From positions 186,001 to 250,000 of the forward strand of contig JARGPN010000009.1 of the NCBI GenBank assembly GCA_029213045.1: a stretch of DNA of 64,000 nucleotides. The letters run 5' to 3'. Positions 30,969-38,545 of this stretch are shown here, one piece after another (the stretch's first letter is position 1; the number at the start of each line of letters is the position of its first letter). A program made the position numbers and the translations under genes. The stretch comes from Alcanivoracaceae bacterium (GTDB lineage Bacteria; Pseudomonadota; Gammaproteobacteria; Pseudomonadales; Alcanivoracaceae). The notes under the pieces were generated by a model. It was not told the DNA's origin, searched no databases, and saw only the letters and a program-made list of their open reading frames with translations.

Positions 30969-31928
30969 ATGGCACACCTCGTAGAACAGATGGCCTATGT
31001 TGGCCAAACGCCCTGGCATGGTCTGGGCAATGAGCTGGCTTCCCGCCAGCCACTGGAGGTCTGGATGGAACAAGCTGGTCTGGACTGGCGAATCAAGGAA
31101 ACGCCGGTTCGTTTTATCGGTGGCGACAAAGGCCATCTTGGCGAGATTCTGTCGTTCGATGATCAAAAGGTCTTGTATCGATCCGACACGCAAGCACCGT
31201 TGTCTGTGGTTAGTCAGCGTTATCAGGTCGTCCAGCCTCGTGAAATTTTAGAGTTCTACCGTGACCTGACTGAGGCCTCCGGTTTTGAGCTGGAAACCGC
31301 AGGCTCACTTAAGGGTGGCCGCAAAATCTGGGCGCTGGCCCGCACTGGGCAATCGGGCGTACTCAAAGGCAAGGATCAGACCAATGCCTACGTCCTGCTG
31401 GCTACCGCATGCGATGGCACGATGGCGACTACCGCGCAGTTCACATCGGTCCGGGTGGTGTGCAATAACACTCTGGCTGTTGCGTTGAATGGCCAAACCC
31501 AAGCCGTAAAGGTCTCTCATCGTAGTGTGTTCGATGCGGCCGCCGTGAAGCAGCAACTCGGCATCACCGTCTCGAGTTGGGACGACTTTATGTGCCGACT
31601 GAAGGCGCTCAGTGAACGCAAGGTGACGGCAAGAGAGACGCAGAAATTCCTGACCACTGTCTTCCAGCCACACCCAGCTCAGCAGTACAGCAAGGCCAAC
31701 GAACGGGCCATGCGCAAAGTGCTGTCACTGTTCGACGGCAACGGGCGCGGCGCGGATCTACCCTCTGCCAAAAAGACAGCCTACGGCCTACTCAATGCCG
31801 TCACCGAGTTTGTCGATCACGAGAAGCGTGCGCGCAGCAATGATTACCGACTGGACTCGGCTTGGTTTGGCCAGGGCGCGGCGTTGAAGCAACGCGCTTT
31901 GGACCACGCAGTTGCCCTAGTCGCCTGA
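30969..31928 (+). CDS. DUF932 domain protein
   Basis: A 319-aa DUF932 protein. The opening PWHGLGNEL and the later VVCNNTLAVAL with the KVSHRSVFD region are typical of the family. It is common on plasmids and integrative elements, and its role is unknown. The start at 30969 follows acaggagaacaacc. It stands between RadC and the YqaJ nuclease, the position where some recombination modules carry a single-strand annealing protein. Confidence 0.87.
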   Translation: MAHLVEQMAYVGQTPWHGLGNELASRQPLEVWMEQAGLDWRIKETPVRFIGGDKGHLGEILSFDDQKVLYRSDTQAPLSVVSQRYQVVQPREILEFYRDLTEASGFELETAGSLKGGRKIWALARTGQSGVLKGKDQTNAYVLLATACDGTMATTAQFTSVRVVCNNTLAVALNGQTQAVKVSHRSVFDAAAVKQQLGITVSSWDDFMCRLKALSERKVTARETQKFLTTVFQPHPAQQYSKANERAMRKVLSLFDGNGRGADLPSAKKTAYGLLNAVTEFVDHEKRARSNDYRLDSAWFGQGAALKQRALDHAVALVA

Positions 31929-31955
31929 CACATTCCTTTTAACACCCAACGACAT

Positions 31956-31989
31956 AAGCCCGACTGAGCACGCCTCAGCTGGGCTTTTT
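31956..31989 (+). terminator. Hairpin with T-run before the 32009 gene
   Basis: Stem AAGCCC-GA-CTGAG / CTCAG-CT-GGGCTT with loop CACGC and five T (31985-31989). The TAGGAG ribosome site and ATG of the next gene follow within 20 bp. The layout is the same as before radC. Confidence 0.75.
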
Positions 31990-32008
31990 GCATTTAGGAG
32001 ATAACGCT

Positions 32009-32518
32009 ATGAACGAATCCAATATTGCTACCAAGCGAAGTCCACAAGCGAGCGCCCAGACACCACCCGTTAACGCCCACCTCGCGTCAGTCTGGGGCGC
32101 TTTTCTGCATGAAGGGCTCATGCTCAATGGCAAAAACGCCGGGCGCTCTTCCGCGATCCTCGCGTTATGGGGCCAAGGCTGCGTTGAGCTGATCATGGCC
32201 GCCTGCGAATACATCCCCACTATCTGGCAACAGGTACAACCCTACTGGTTCGGGCAGCAAGGTTTTCCCGGTGTGTTCGAGTACGAGGTCGTGTCGACCC
32301 TCGGCGAGCAGTTGGGATCGTACATTCTCGAACATGATGGTGACCTGCCCTCTCCCGCCGACGTCGAGCAAATGATTGCAGAGCTCGTCGTCACCTTTTT
32401 CAGTCAGGGTGGCGCCTTCGAGACAAGCAGCGAACAAGAACCCCAGACCGAACGACTGATGAATTTGCATAGCCGCTTTACGGAATGCCTAACGCAACGG
32501 ACTGGAGGTGGATCATGA
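32009..32518 (+). CDS. Conserved hypothetical island protein
   Basis: A 169-aa soluble, slightly acidic protein starting at the ATG after TAGGAG (MNESNIATKRS). I do not recognise a domain. The middle is mostly helical (SVWGAFLHEGLMLNGKNAGRSSAILALWGQG). The gene overlaps the next one by four bases (ATGA), so it is co-translated with the YqaJ nuclease and may assist it. Confidence 0.7.
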   Translation: MNESNIATKRSPQASAQTPPVNAHLASVWGAFLHEGLMLNGKNAGRSSAILALWGQGCVELIMAACEYIPTIWQQVQPYWFGQQGFPGVFEYEVVSTLGEQLGSYILEHDGDLPSPADVEQMIAELVVTFFSQGGAFETSSEQEPQTERLMNLHSRFTECLTQRTGGGS

Positions 32519-33516
32519 ATACGTCTCGCGCAATAAAACCCACTACTCGCTCAGCACTGCGACTGGTGTCCACCAAAGGCATGAGCCGCGAAGATTGGCT
32601 CAACGTTCGTAAGCAAGGTATCGGCAGTAGTGATGCGGCAACCGCCGTCGGCCTGAACCCTTATCAGTCTGCGCTTGAGCTATGGATGATCAAGACAGGT
32701 CGGGATCAAGATCTGCCGAAGCTTGATGCCGACAGCATGAGCTCGCCGCTGTACTGGGGCAATGTGTTGGAACCGGTCGTTGCCGAACATTACGCCCGTA
32801 AGACTGGCAACAAAGTGCGACGCATTAATGCGGTGTTGCAGCACCCCGATCCTGACAAAGCCTGGATGCTGGCCAACCTCGACTACACCGTTGCCGGTAA
32901 CGACGACGTGCAGATTTTGGAATGCAAAACCGCCGGTGAGTTTGGTGCGCGTCTGTGGCGTGACGGTGTGCCCGACTATTACCAATGCCAAGTGCAACAC
33001 CAACTTGCCGTCACCGGTAAGCAGGCCGCCGATGTGTGCGTGCTGCTGTGTGGTCAAGACTTGCAGGTGTTTCGTATAGAGCGTGACGAAGATGTCATTG
33101 CCCAGTTGATCGAACTGGAGCGTGCGTTTTGGCATTACGTTGAAACCGATACACCGCCGCCCGCTGATGGCAGTGATTCCGCTGCGACGGCACTACAGAG
33201 TCTTTTTCCACGAGACAGTGGTGTGGCGTTGGATTTTTCTGAGGACGCCTCGCTCTGTGGTGACTTCGATGAACTGTTGGATCTGCGCGACAAGCTAAGC
33301 CGTCTCGGTGAGCGCGAAGCAAAGCTAAAACAACGCATCCAACAAACCATGGGCGATGCCAGCAAAGCGGTCTTCCCGAATGGCGAAGTGTCGTGGAAGC
33401 GCAGCAAGGACGGCACTGCGTTGAACACCAAACGTCTGCTCAGTGACAAACCCGAATTACTAACCGAATACGCCCTCACTAAACCCGGTTCGCGCCGATT
33501 CTTGGTGCGCACCTAA
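32515..33516 (+). CDS. YqaJ-family viral-type recombination nuclease
   Basis: A 333-aa PD-(D/E)xK exonuclease of the YqaJ/lambda-exonuclease class. Motifs: the opening GIGSSDAATAVGLNPYQSALELW, then LDYTV...QILECKTAGE (catalytic Asp and E-x-K) and YYQCQVQHQLAVTG. It should resect double-stranded DNA to give a 3' single strand for annealing. The start at 32515 has GGAGGTGGATC in front and overlaps the upstream stop. A coiled-coil tail (KLSRLGEREAKLKQRIQQ) is at the C-terminus. No obvious annealase is seen next to it. Confidence 0.88.
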   Translation: MNTSRAIKPTTRSALRLVSTKGMSREDWLNVRKQGIGSSDAATAVGLNPYQSALELWMIKTGRDQDLPKLDADSMSSPLYWGNVLEPVVAEHYARKTGNKVRRINAVLQHPDPDKAWMLANLDYTVAGNDDVQILECKTAGEFGARLWRDGVPDYYQCQVQHQLAVTGKQAADVCVLLCGQDLQVFRIERDEDVIAQLIELERAFWHYVETDTPPPADGSDSAATALQSLFPRDSGVALDFSEDASLCGDFDELLDLRDKLSRLGEREAKLKQRIQQTMGDASKAVFPNGEVSWKRSKDGTALNTKRLLSDKPELLTEYALTKPGSRRFLVRT

Positions 33517-33527
33517 TCCACCTACAG

Positions 33528-33560
33528 CGCCTTGCCTCGCGGTAACGCCGGGCAAGGCGT
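33528..33560 (+). terminator. Hairpin before the 33586 gene
   Basis: Stem CGCCTTGCC / GGCAAGGCG (33528-33536 and 33551-33559) with a 14-base loop, then TTTAT. The next ATG follows 26 bp later behind ctggagatcatc. It is similar in layout to the hairpins before radC and the 32009 gene, but the T-run is weak. Confidence 0.55.
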
Positions 33561-33585
33561 TTATGTCTATTATCTGGAGATCATC

Positions 33586-34479
33586 ATGATCAAGAATCTC
33601 GCCATTACGCCGCCCATTATCGGGCGCATCAGCATTGGCCGTGTGGTCGAAAAGAACGGTAAGCGTCTTCCCGAAAAGGATGATCAGTTCACCCTGACAA
33701 CACAGATCCAAACTCGAGATGGCTGGCGACTCCATCCACTCGATGAAGCCCTGCGACAAGAAGCGAACGGCGGCAAACTGCGCGCCATTCCTGTACGTAT
33801 GCTGTTCGACGATCCGGATCTCAACCTTCGCGCGGAGTACACCTTGTTCGACCGAAAAACCGGACGTCCACTGTGTGTCGGCGATGGCGAAACCTGCCGC
33901 CGTCAAACCGAAGAAGGCCTGCAAAGCCTGCCCTGCCCTAGCCCAGACACATGCCCATTGGCGCAAGGCGGTGCGTGCAAGCCATACGGACGGCTCAGTG
34001 TACGAATGGGTGATGACGACGATGTCGGCGTGTTTGTCTTTCGGACGACCGGCTTCAACAGTATTCGCACTTTGGCTGCGCGACTGCGCTATTACCACGC
34101 TCTGTCCGGTGGACTGCTGGCGACACTACCTTTAGCGCTAAGGCTAAGAGGCAAGAGCACAACCCAAAGCCATCGCAGCCCAATCTATTACGTGGATCTC
34201 ACTGTGCGAGACGACACCACGTTAGACGCAGCGATTGCCGACGCTCAAACGCTAGCCCAAACCCGTCGTGAACGTGGTCTCGATCAGACCGCGCTAGACG
34301 ATGCCGCGAGGCTAGCGTTCGGGAATAGCGATTTTGACTTCACGGAGGAAGAAGGTTTGCACGTCGTAGAAGAGTTTGTGCCAAATACAGAATCAGAGAT
34401 GGCGAGTACAACGGATGACAGTACCCCTGCAGCCTCACCTCTTAGCCAAAAATTGGCACGATGCCAGCAATCCAGCTAG
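33586..34479 (+). CDS. Recombination directionality factor-like protein (Gp3-like)
   Basis: A 297-aa protein resembling 'hydrolase or metal-binding protein' / phage Gp3-like directionality factors. It has a Cys-rich loop (GETCRRQ...LPCPSPDTCPLAQGGACKPYGRL) likely to bind zinc, and a beta-rich core (YYVDLTVRDDTTL). Gp3-like proteins turn integrases toward excision; whether this one does so here is inference. The start at 33586 is supported by CTGGAGATCATC. It is the last rightward gene of the recombination block. Confidence 0.75.
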   Translation: MIKNLAITPPIIGRISIGRVVEKNGKRLPEKDDQFTLTTQIQTRDGWRLHPLDEALRQEANGGKLRAIPVRMLFDDPDLNLRAEYTLFDRKTGRPLCVGDGETCRRQTEEGLQSLPCPSPDTCPLAQGGACKPYGRLSVRMGDDDDVGVFVFRTTGFNSIRTLAARLRYYHALSGGLLATLPLALRLRGKSTTQSHRSPIYYVDLTVRDDTTLDAAIADAQTLAQTRRERGLDQTALDDAARLAFGNSDFDFTEEEGLHVVEEFVPNTESEMASTTDDSTPAASPLSQKLARCQQSS

Positions 34480-34669
34480 CCGAGCATGTCCAGCAAGGCC
34501 TGTCGTCTTTTTGCGGGCAGGTGGCGATACGCTTTTAGCAACGCCACCTCCGCTTCATTGCGGGTACGAACAACATGCTCACCGGTTGAGTCATCGACCG
34601 AGCCGTCCGCACCCAAATATGCTGATTTCCTTGGGCGTTTGGTTACGATGCCTGACCTTCTGCTTGGAG
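34476..34669 (-). pseudogene. Possible small protein remnant
   Basis: An open minus-strand frame ends at 34476 and encodes SAYLGADGSVDDSTGEHVVRTRNEAEVALLKAYRHLPAKRRQALLDMLG. It reads like a real helical protein end but has no good start: a TAA lies upstream and no ATG with SD is present. It may be a degraded gene convergent with the RDF-like gene. Confidence 0.3.
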
Positions 34670-34678
34670 CCCTTTAAG

Positions 34679-34888
34679 ATGAGCGTATTACTTTATGCTG
34701 GCATGATGCTGTACGGCGTCTACTTCATGAAAAGATACACAACTAAAATCTACAACTACATCCGTTATCGTGAAGGTTCTTTTTGGGGGCGGATTTGCCT
34801 AACGTGGTACCTGATATCGATTCTAGGGGCTGCATTGGTCTTTTCGGTAGGGTTCTTCTTCCTTATTGGTAGGCATTTCTGGCTATAA
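34679..34888 (+). CDS. Small two-helix membrane protein
   Basis: A 69-aa ORF from an ATG at 34679, preceded by TTGGAG ten bases upstream. Two hydrophobic segments (VLLYAGMMLYGVYF and WYLISILGAALVFSVGFFFLI) are joined by a basic loop (KRYTTKIYNYIRYREG). No family is recognised. It lies in the gap between the rightward and leftward island genes. Confidence 0.5.
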   Translation: MSVLLYAGMMLYGVYFMKRYTTKIYNYIRYREGSFWGRICLTWYLISILGAALVFSVGFFFLIGRHFWL

Positions 34889-34969
34889 CCGCCCCAAAAT
34901 CAGTTACTCCACTAAGAGACCCGATACCGAACCGAAACACCCCCTCGCTTTCGAAATCATCACCCCATA

Positions 34970-35155
34970 TCACATCGCATCCCGCTCTTCGATTCTATCC
35001 AGTATCCAGCCCTCTACTTCATCAAACACCCAACCGACTGCCCGGCCGCCTAACGACACGGGCTTAGGAAACACGCCCTCCGAAATTTTCTTGTAGATAG
35101 AAGAACGACCAAGGCCCGTCATTCTGATTACTTCGCTTAACCTGATTATTCGCAT
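34970..35155 (-). CDS. alpA: AlpA-family phage/island regulator
   Basis: A ~61-aa AlpA-type winged HTH: IIRLSEVIRMTGLGRSSIYKKISEGVFPKPVSLGGRAVGWVFDEVEGWI. AlpA proteins activate excision or integrase genes of prophage-like islands. I chose the ATG at 35155 (GAGGAATTCGTC before it); two earlier in-frame starts would add up to 17 residues. It lies directly downstream of the Gp2-type gene on the same strand. Confidence 0.87.
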   Translation of the reverse strand: MRIIRLSEVIRMTGLGRSSIYKKISEGVFPKPVSLGGRAVGWVFDEVEGWILDRIEERDAM

Positions 35156-35213
35156 GACGAATTCCTCATATTCACTCATGCGATAGGCATCCCTGTAAAA
35201 AAACACTTACTCC

Positions 35214-35879
35214 TTAACGACGGCTTGCGCCAAACTTCCTCCCAAGAACCGTTTCTTTTGAATAGACCTTCGCTAGGTAGCTCAACCTGTAAACGAGCTC
35301 TGACTTTTGCTGCAAGAACTGAGGAGAGCTTCTATCCAACACATAGGTACCGTTCTCACAGAAATGAACCAACGACGGATTCGCCACCTCATAGGTAGCT
35401 GACATCCACGCCTTGCAGATACGATATGCCATGTTCCGTTGAAACTCTGCCATATCTAAACTGTTCCCCTGAACATATCGTCCAAGCGCTGAGTACCGTT
35501 TGTGATTAAGAAGGATGGCAACGTGATAATGGAGGCCCTCATTACAGTCACCTCGCTCCTTCCCCCAGAGATACCTCAATTTGCAGCTAGGCAGATAGGC
35601 CTGCTGATTAGCATGGCGGACAAAGTCCTCACGTATTTGGCTATCAAGTGATGCTATGAAACGACTGATTACAGCCGTATCTGACTCATCAAACCCTTTC
35701 GGCAGTCTCAGGTCGAATCGAATCGCAAAGACCTTGGGATATTGCCGACTCGCGTGCTCTATCACTGCAAGAGCTCTATACAGATAGGCTTCGTAGAATG
35801 GTGCATGCTGATCAAGGATGGGATAGCCCATCCAGGAGGATGAGTATATGAGCTTGCTTGATGGTTCGTAAATTTCCAT
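35214..35879 (-). CDS. Inovirus-Gp2-type (YagK/YfjJ) protein, possible HUH replication initiator
   Basis: A 221-aa protein of the inovirus Gp2 / YagK-YfjJ family. The start at 35879 has AGGAAGAAAAC before it; a longer frame to 36050 lacks an SD. It contains H117-Y118-H119 (GLHYHVAILLNH), which fits an HUH metal motif, and Y201-L-A-K204 in RLSYLAKVYSKE, which could be the catalytic-tyrosine motif of rolling-circle initiators. That reading is my inference; the family is usually listed as unknown. With AlpA and an integrase it looks like the core of a phage-satellite-like island. Confidence 0.78.
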   Translation of the reverse strand: MEIYEPSSKLIYSSSWMGYPILDQHAPFYEAYLYRALAVIEHASRQYPKVFAIRFDLRLPKGFDESDTAVISRFIASLDSQIREDFVRHANQQAYLPSCKLRYLWGKERGDCNEGLHYHVAILLNHKRYSALGRYVQGNSLDMAEFQRNMAYRICKAWMSATYEVANPSLVHFCENGTYVLDRSSPQFLQQKSELVYRLSYLAKVYSKETVLGRKFGASRR

Positions 35880-36102
35880 GGTTTTCTTCCTAATGGTTAT
35901 TTCATAGGAAGAGCCACTAAATATTTTTTTATCTGGTTGATTGTTTTTTTTATTTCTATTTTGTAATAGATACTTGTTTATATATAACCATATACCCCTA
36001 GTAAAATTCTCCAAAGCTCCCAGCTCGCGGGGGCTACGTGGAAAATACATACTCTGTATTTATCGATTTGATGCTTCGCATGCCCTTCGCCCATCAGGAA
36101 TA

Positions 36103-37419
36103 TTATGAAATCAAAACATGTGTAAATTCTTTAGCGCAATCAACGTTCAACGTGCGTCCACGCATTTCATTGCGGCCCTGAAACCTCACGAGCCACATTA
36201 GTTGTAGAGCGCCTTTGCCACGCTGCCGAGGATAGACTCTACAAACCTTCATTTCGCCCACCTGTGACTCAAGATCCAACTGGTATGCTGCTGACAAGCA
36301 ACACCATGTCCATAGGGCCTGCCGCACCAAGGTAAAGCGAAGCTGCTGAAGGATCCATCGCCGCAATCCCCAGCTCAACACTGACTTGTCACCCGAGGTC
36401 AGTAATGGCATCAGTTCTTCATTAATCGCCCTAACTGAACGTATAGATAACTTGGCAAGATCCTCCGTAGCAAGTCGCCCTTGCGCTGACTCAACCAGTT
36501 GGGCCGACAGCCTAAAGAAAGCCTCGTCTATGCTCTTAAGCTGACTGGGTGAGACCGCCGCTAAATCCTTCCATGAATGAGGCGGCCTAGAACCAAAGTA
36601 CATCACCCTCATTGTCGAATAGAACTGCCCCTGCATACCTTCGGGATAACGTGCCTCAGCATCATAAAGGTGATCAACTGCAAGATTCGAGTGACCTCTT
36701 ATTCGCTTACTTTGCCCCCTTAGGGATACAGTCAATTTACCATCAGTAGTACGAATGAGCGGGTTCATCTCTGCCAGCTCTTTCTTCAGATAGGGGCTAA
36801 TTCTTTGCTGGTTCCACTGGGCATAACCACTTCCCCAGCGCTCTGCAATCACCAAGTCAGTCCCATGCCACCAGCCATAACTAAACAACGCCTTAGGGTT
36901 CAACGAAATACAACCAGGCACTCCTTTCCCCCGGCCTGCCACCCCACCTCGATAACCCATGAGATAGCCCTTTTCATAAAGTAAGATTAAGTACGATCGG
37001 AACTGCCGCTCTAGCAATCCAAGGCAACTAGCAAGCTTAGCCTTGCCAGAATCTGTAATTGCCCCACCGAAATTACTCCGCGAAACCAGAAGAGCCAACA
37101 CCATCCTTTCCCTGTAGCCCAACTCCTCTGCTATCGATCCTTCCAGCAACCCATATATTAGTTTCGCCTGCCCTGGATCCCAGCTGGCCTTAGGCGCTCT
37201 CTTGGGGACTGCAACATCAAAGAATTTCATTTTGCTGGAAGATGTTCTAAGGCCACTTACCAGCCCAAGGACAGCCAACTCTTTCAATGACTTGTTAAGC
37301 GTCGGCCGCGAAATCGACATGTAAACAGCAAGTTCACTCAGCCCCAAACTGATAGATTTTTCCGCTCCATCGGACAGCAGAATTAAAGAGCCGTAAATGT
37401 AGCGCGACGTAAGCCCCAT
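36103..37419 (-). CDS. Large winged-helix protein of unknown function
   Basis: A 438-aa protein (481 aa if an upstream start at 37548 is used; the ATG at 37419 has GGTGGCGGGATC before it). Residues ~25-70 form a clear helix-turn-helix (ISLGLSELAVYMSISRPTLNKSLKELAVLGLVSG). A second HTH-like region follows (SCLGLLERQFRSYLILLYEKGYL). The rest is rich in aromatic residues and unknown to me. It is divergent from the RHH gene and upstream of the Gp2-type gene. It could be a replication or copy-control protein of the island. Confidence 0.6.
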   Translation of the reverse strand: MGLTSRYIYGSLILLSDGAEKSISLGLSELAVYMSISRPTLNKSLKELAVLGLVSGLRTSSSKMKFFDVAVPKRAPKASWDPGQAKLIYGLLEGSIAEELGYRERMVLALLVSRSNFGGAITDSGKAKLASCLGLLERQFRSYLILLYEKGYLMGYRGGVAGRGKGVPGCISLNPKALFSYGWWHGTDLVIAERWGSGYAQWNQQRISPYLKKELAEMNPLIRTTDGKLTVSLRGQSKRIRGHSNLAVDHLYDAEARYPEGMQGQFYSTMRVMYFGSRPPHSWKDLAAVSPSQLKSIDEAFFRLSAQLVESAQGRLATEDLAKLSIRSVRAINEELMPLLTSGDKSVLSWGLRRWILQQLRFTLVRQALWTWCCLSAAYQLDLESQVGEMKVCRVYPRQRGKGALQLMWLVRFQGRNEMRGRTLNVDCAKEFTHVLIS

Positions 37420-37499
37420 GATCCCGCCACCGGAGTCACGACGCGACCGATCGAACACTGCACTCAAGCAACCTGAAATATCAGTCAATTTCCACCTAT

Positions 37500-37582
37500 A
37501 GCCCGGTAATATTTTTACATATACATGTATATCACAATTATGATACATGTAATTAGAAATTCATAACCGGTAATTAGCGCGA
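37500..37582. promoter_or_regulatory. Divergent promoter region with TACATGT repeats
   Basis: The spacer holds two TACATGTA-type palindromic elements (ATACATGTAT at about 37521-37530 and GATACATGTAATTAG at about 37541-37555). It also holds two copies of CCGGTAAT (about 37502 and 37567) that flank them. The segment is AT-rich. Such symmetry is typical of an operator for the RHH protein encoded just to the right or for the winged-helix protein. Confidence 0.45.
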
Positions 37583-38098
37583 ATGACTCGTAAGCTTACT
37601 GACGCAAAGATCCTTAAGAATAGGCTGAACGTTATCGAGGAGATTTGTAGCGAAGATCACCAATGGCTTTTCGATCAATTGTGCGAACAGTCATTCATTA
37701 ATTCTATGCACATGCCTATAGCAATGGATCCTCTTGATTCAACACTGAACCCTGCATTCAAGTACGCCCTTCAGAGCGCTCCAGATAAAGAGAGATGGAT
37801 TCACAGGCTCGACCAAGTGATTAACCGCTGGCGAACCCGGAAGTCCCGAGAGAGGAACAAAAAGAAAGTCGTTAGCCTTGATCTCACCACCGAAGCCAGG
37901 GACATGCTCAGGAAGATGGCTACTGCCAAAGAAATATCGCAGAGCGCTTTCATTGAGAAGCTAATCCACCAAGCAGGACGGCGATATGAGCAGAGTCAAA
38001 GTAAAACCCAGACAAAAAAGGATACATATGGACCACAACCCCCCAAAATACAGGGATTAGCCACAATAGCTGAACAGAACCAGCTCAATGAGCCGTAG
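37583..38098 (+). CDS. Ribbon-helix-helix-like DNA-binding protein
   Basis: A 171-aa protein. Residues ~93-135 (KKVVSLDLTTEARDMLRKMATAKEISQSAFIEKLIHQAG) match an RHH/Arc-type DNA-binding fold; the N-terminal half is helical and unknown. It starts 35 bp from the divergent region with palindromic repeats and may regulate it. Its last residues (LNEP) and stop lie inside the 3' end of a decayed integrase on the opposite strand, so its C-terminus is probably recent. Confidence 0.65.
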   Translation: MTRKLTDAKILKNRLNVIEEICSEDHQWLFDQLCEQSFINSMHMPIAMDPLDSTLNPAFKYALQSAPDKERWIHRLDQVINRWRTRKSRERNKKKVVSLDLTTEARDMLRKMATAKEISQSAFIEKLIHQAGRRYEQSQSKTQTKKDTYGPQPPKIQGLATIAEQNQLNEP

Positions 38099-38400
38099 GT
38101 CATGGGGCGACTAGTCAGGGGCTGAGTCAAACCAAAACTACTCTGACCTGTAGGTTCGCCAATTTTGCACTTTTCGGAGTTCTTAAGATGCCCCTTGGTC
38201 TCGCTAAGCAACTTCTGCTAAATAGATCTGCCTGTCACGGTAGAGGGGGGGGGACTGGCAGGCATTCGTCTGCAGCCGTAGCCGACGGAGGACGCCCAAT
38301 GCCTGGCGCGACAACCGTACATATCGTTTAGCACCATTCTTTGAGTCGCGCAGATGGGGCCCGGCATCCAGAAAAAATGGCCACTATCCAGATTACGCCC
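38080..38400 (-). pseudogene. Decayed second copy of the island integrase
   Basis: The minus strand matches the intact integrase gene at 38740-39000 over about 250 bases, at an estimated 65-70% identity by eye. Pieces recognisable by eye are GACTCAAAGAATGG (vs GATTCCAAAAACGG), the AGCAGAAGT segment, AAGAACTCCGAAAAGGTGC and the CGCCCCATGACCTACGG end equivalent to SPHDLRR. Frameshifts, stops and a run of nine G make it dead. It points to an earlier related element at the same tRNA site. Confidence 0.75.
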
Positions 38401-38545
38401 CGAAGAGCACATAAAGGCCGTCAAGCGGTCAGAAGAGCTGCTGCATTTTTCCTCCAACGCGGCATCGAATCTACTGTGGACCGCCCTGTCACAAGAGTGC
38501 CGTCTACAGACAAATAATCAGGAACCGGTCTCATCACTAGGAGAC

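Noticed and set aside
38218..38457. A 79-codon leftward ORF
   Set aside because: Part of its DNA aligns with the integrase gene and the frame holds no coherent domain; it is a chance ORF in the integrase relic.
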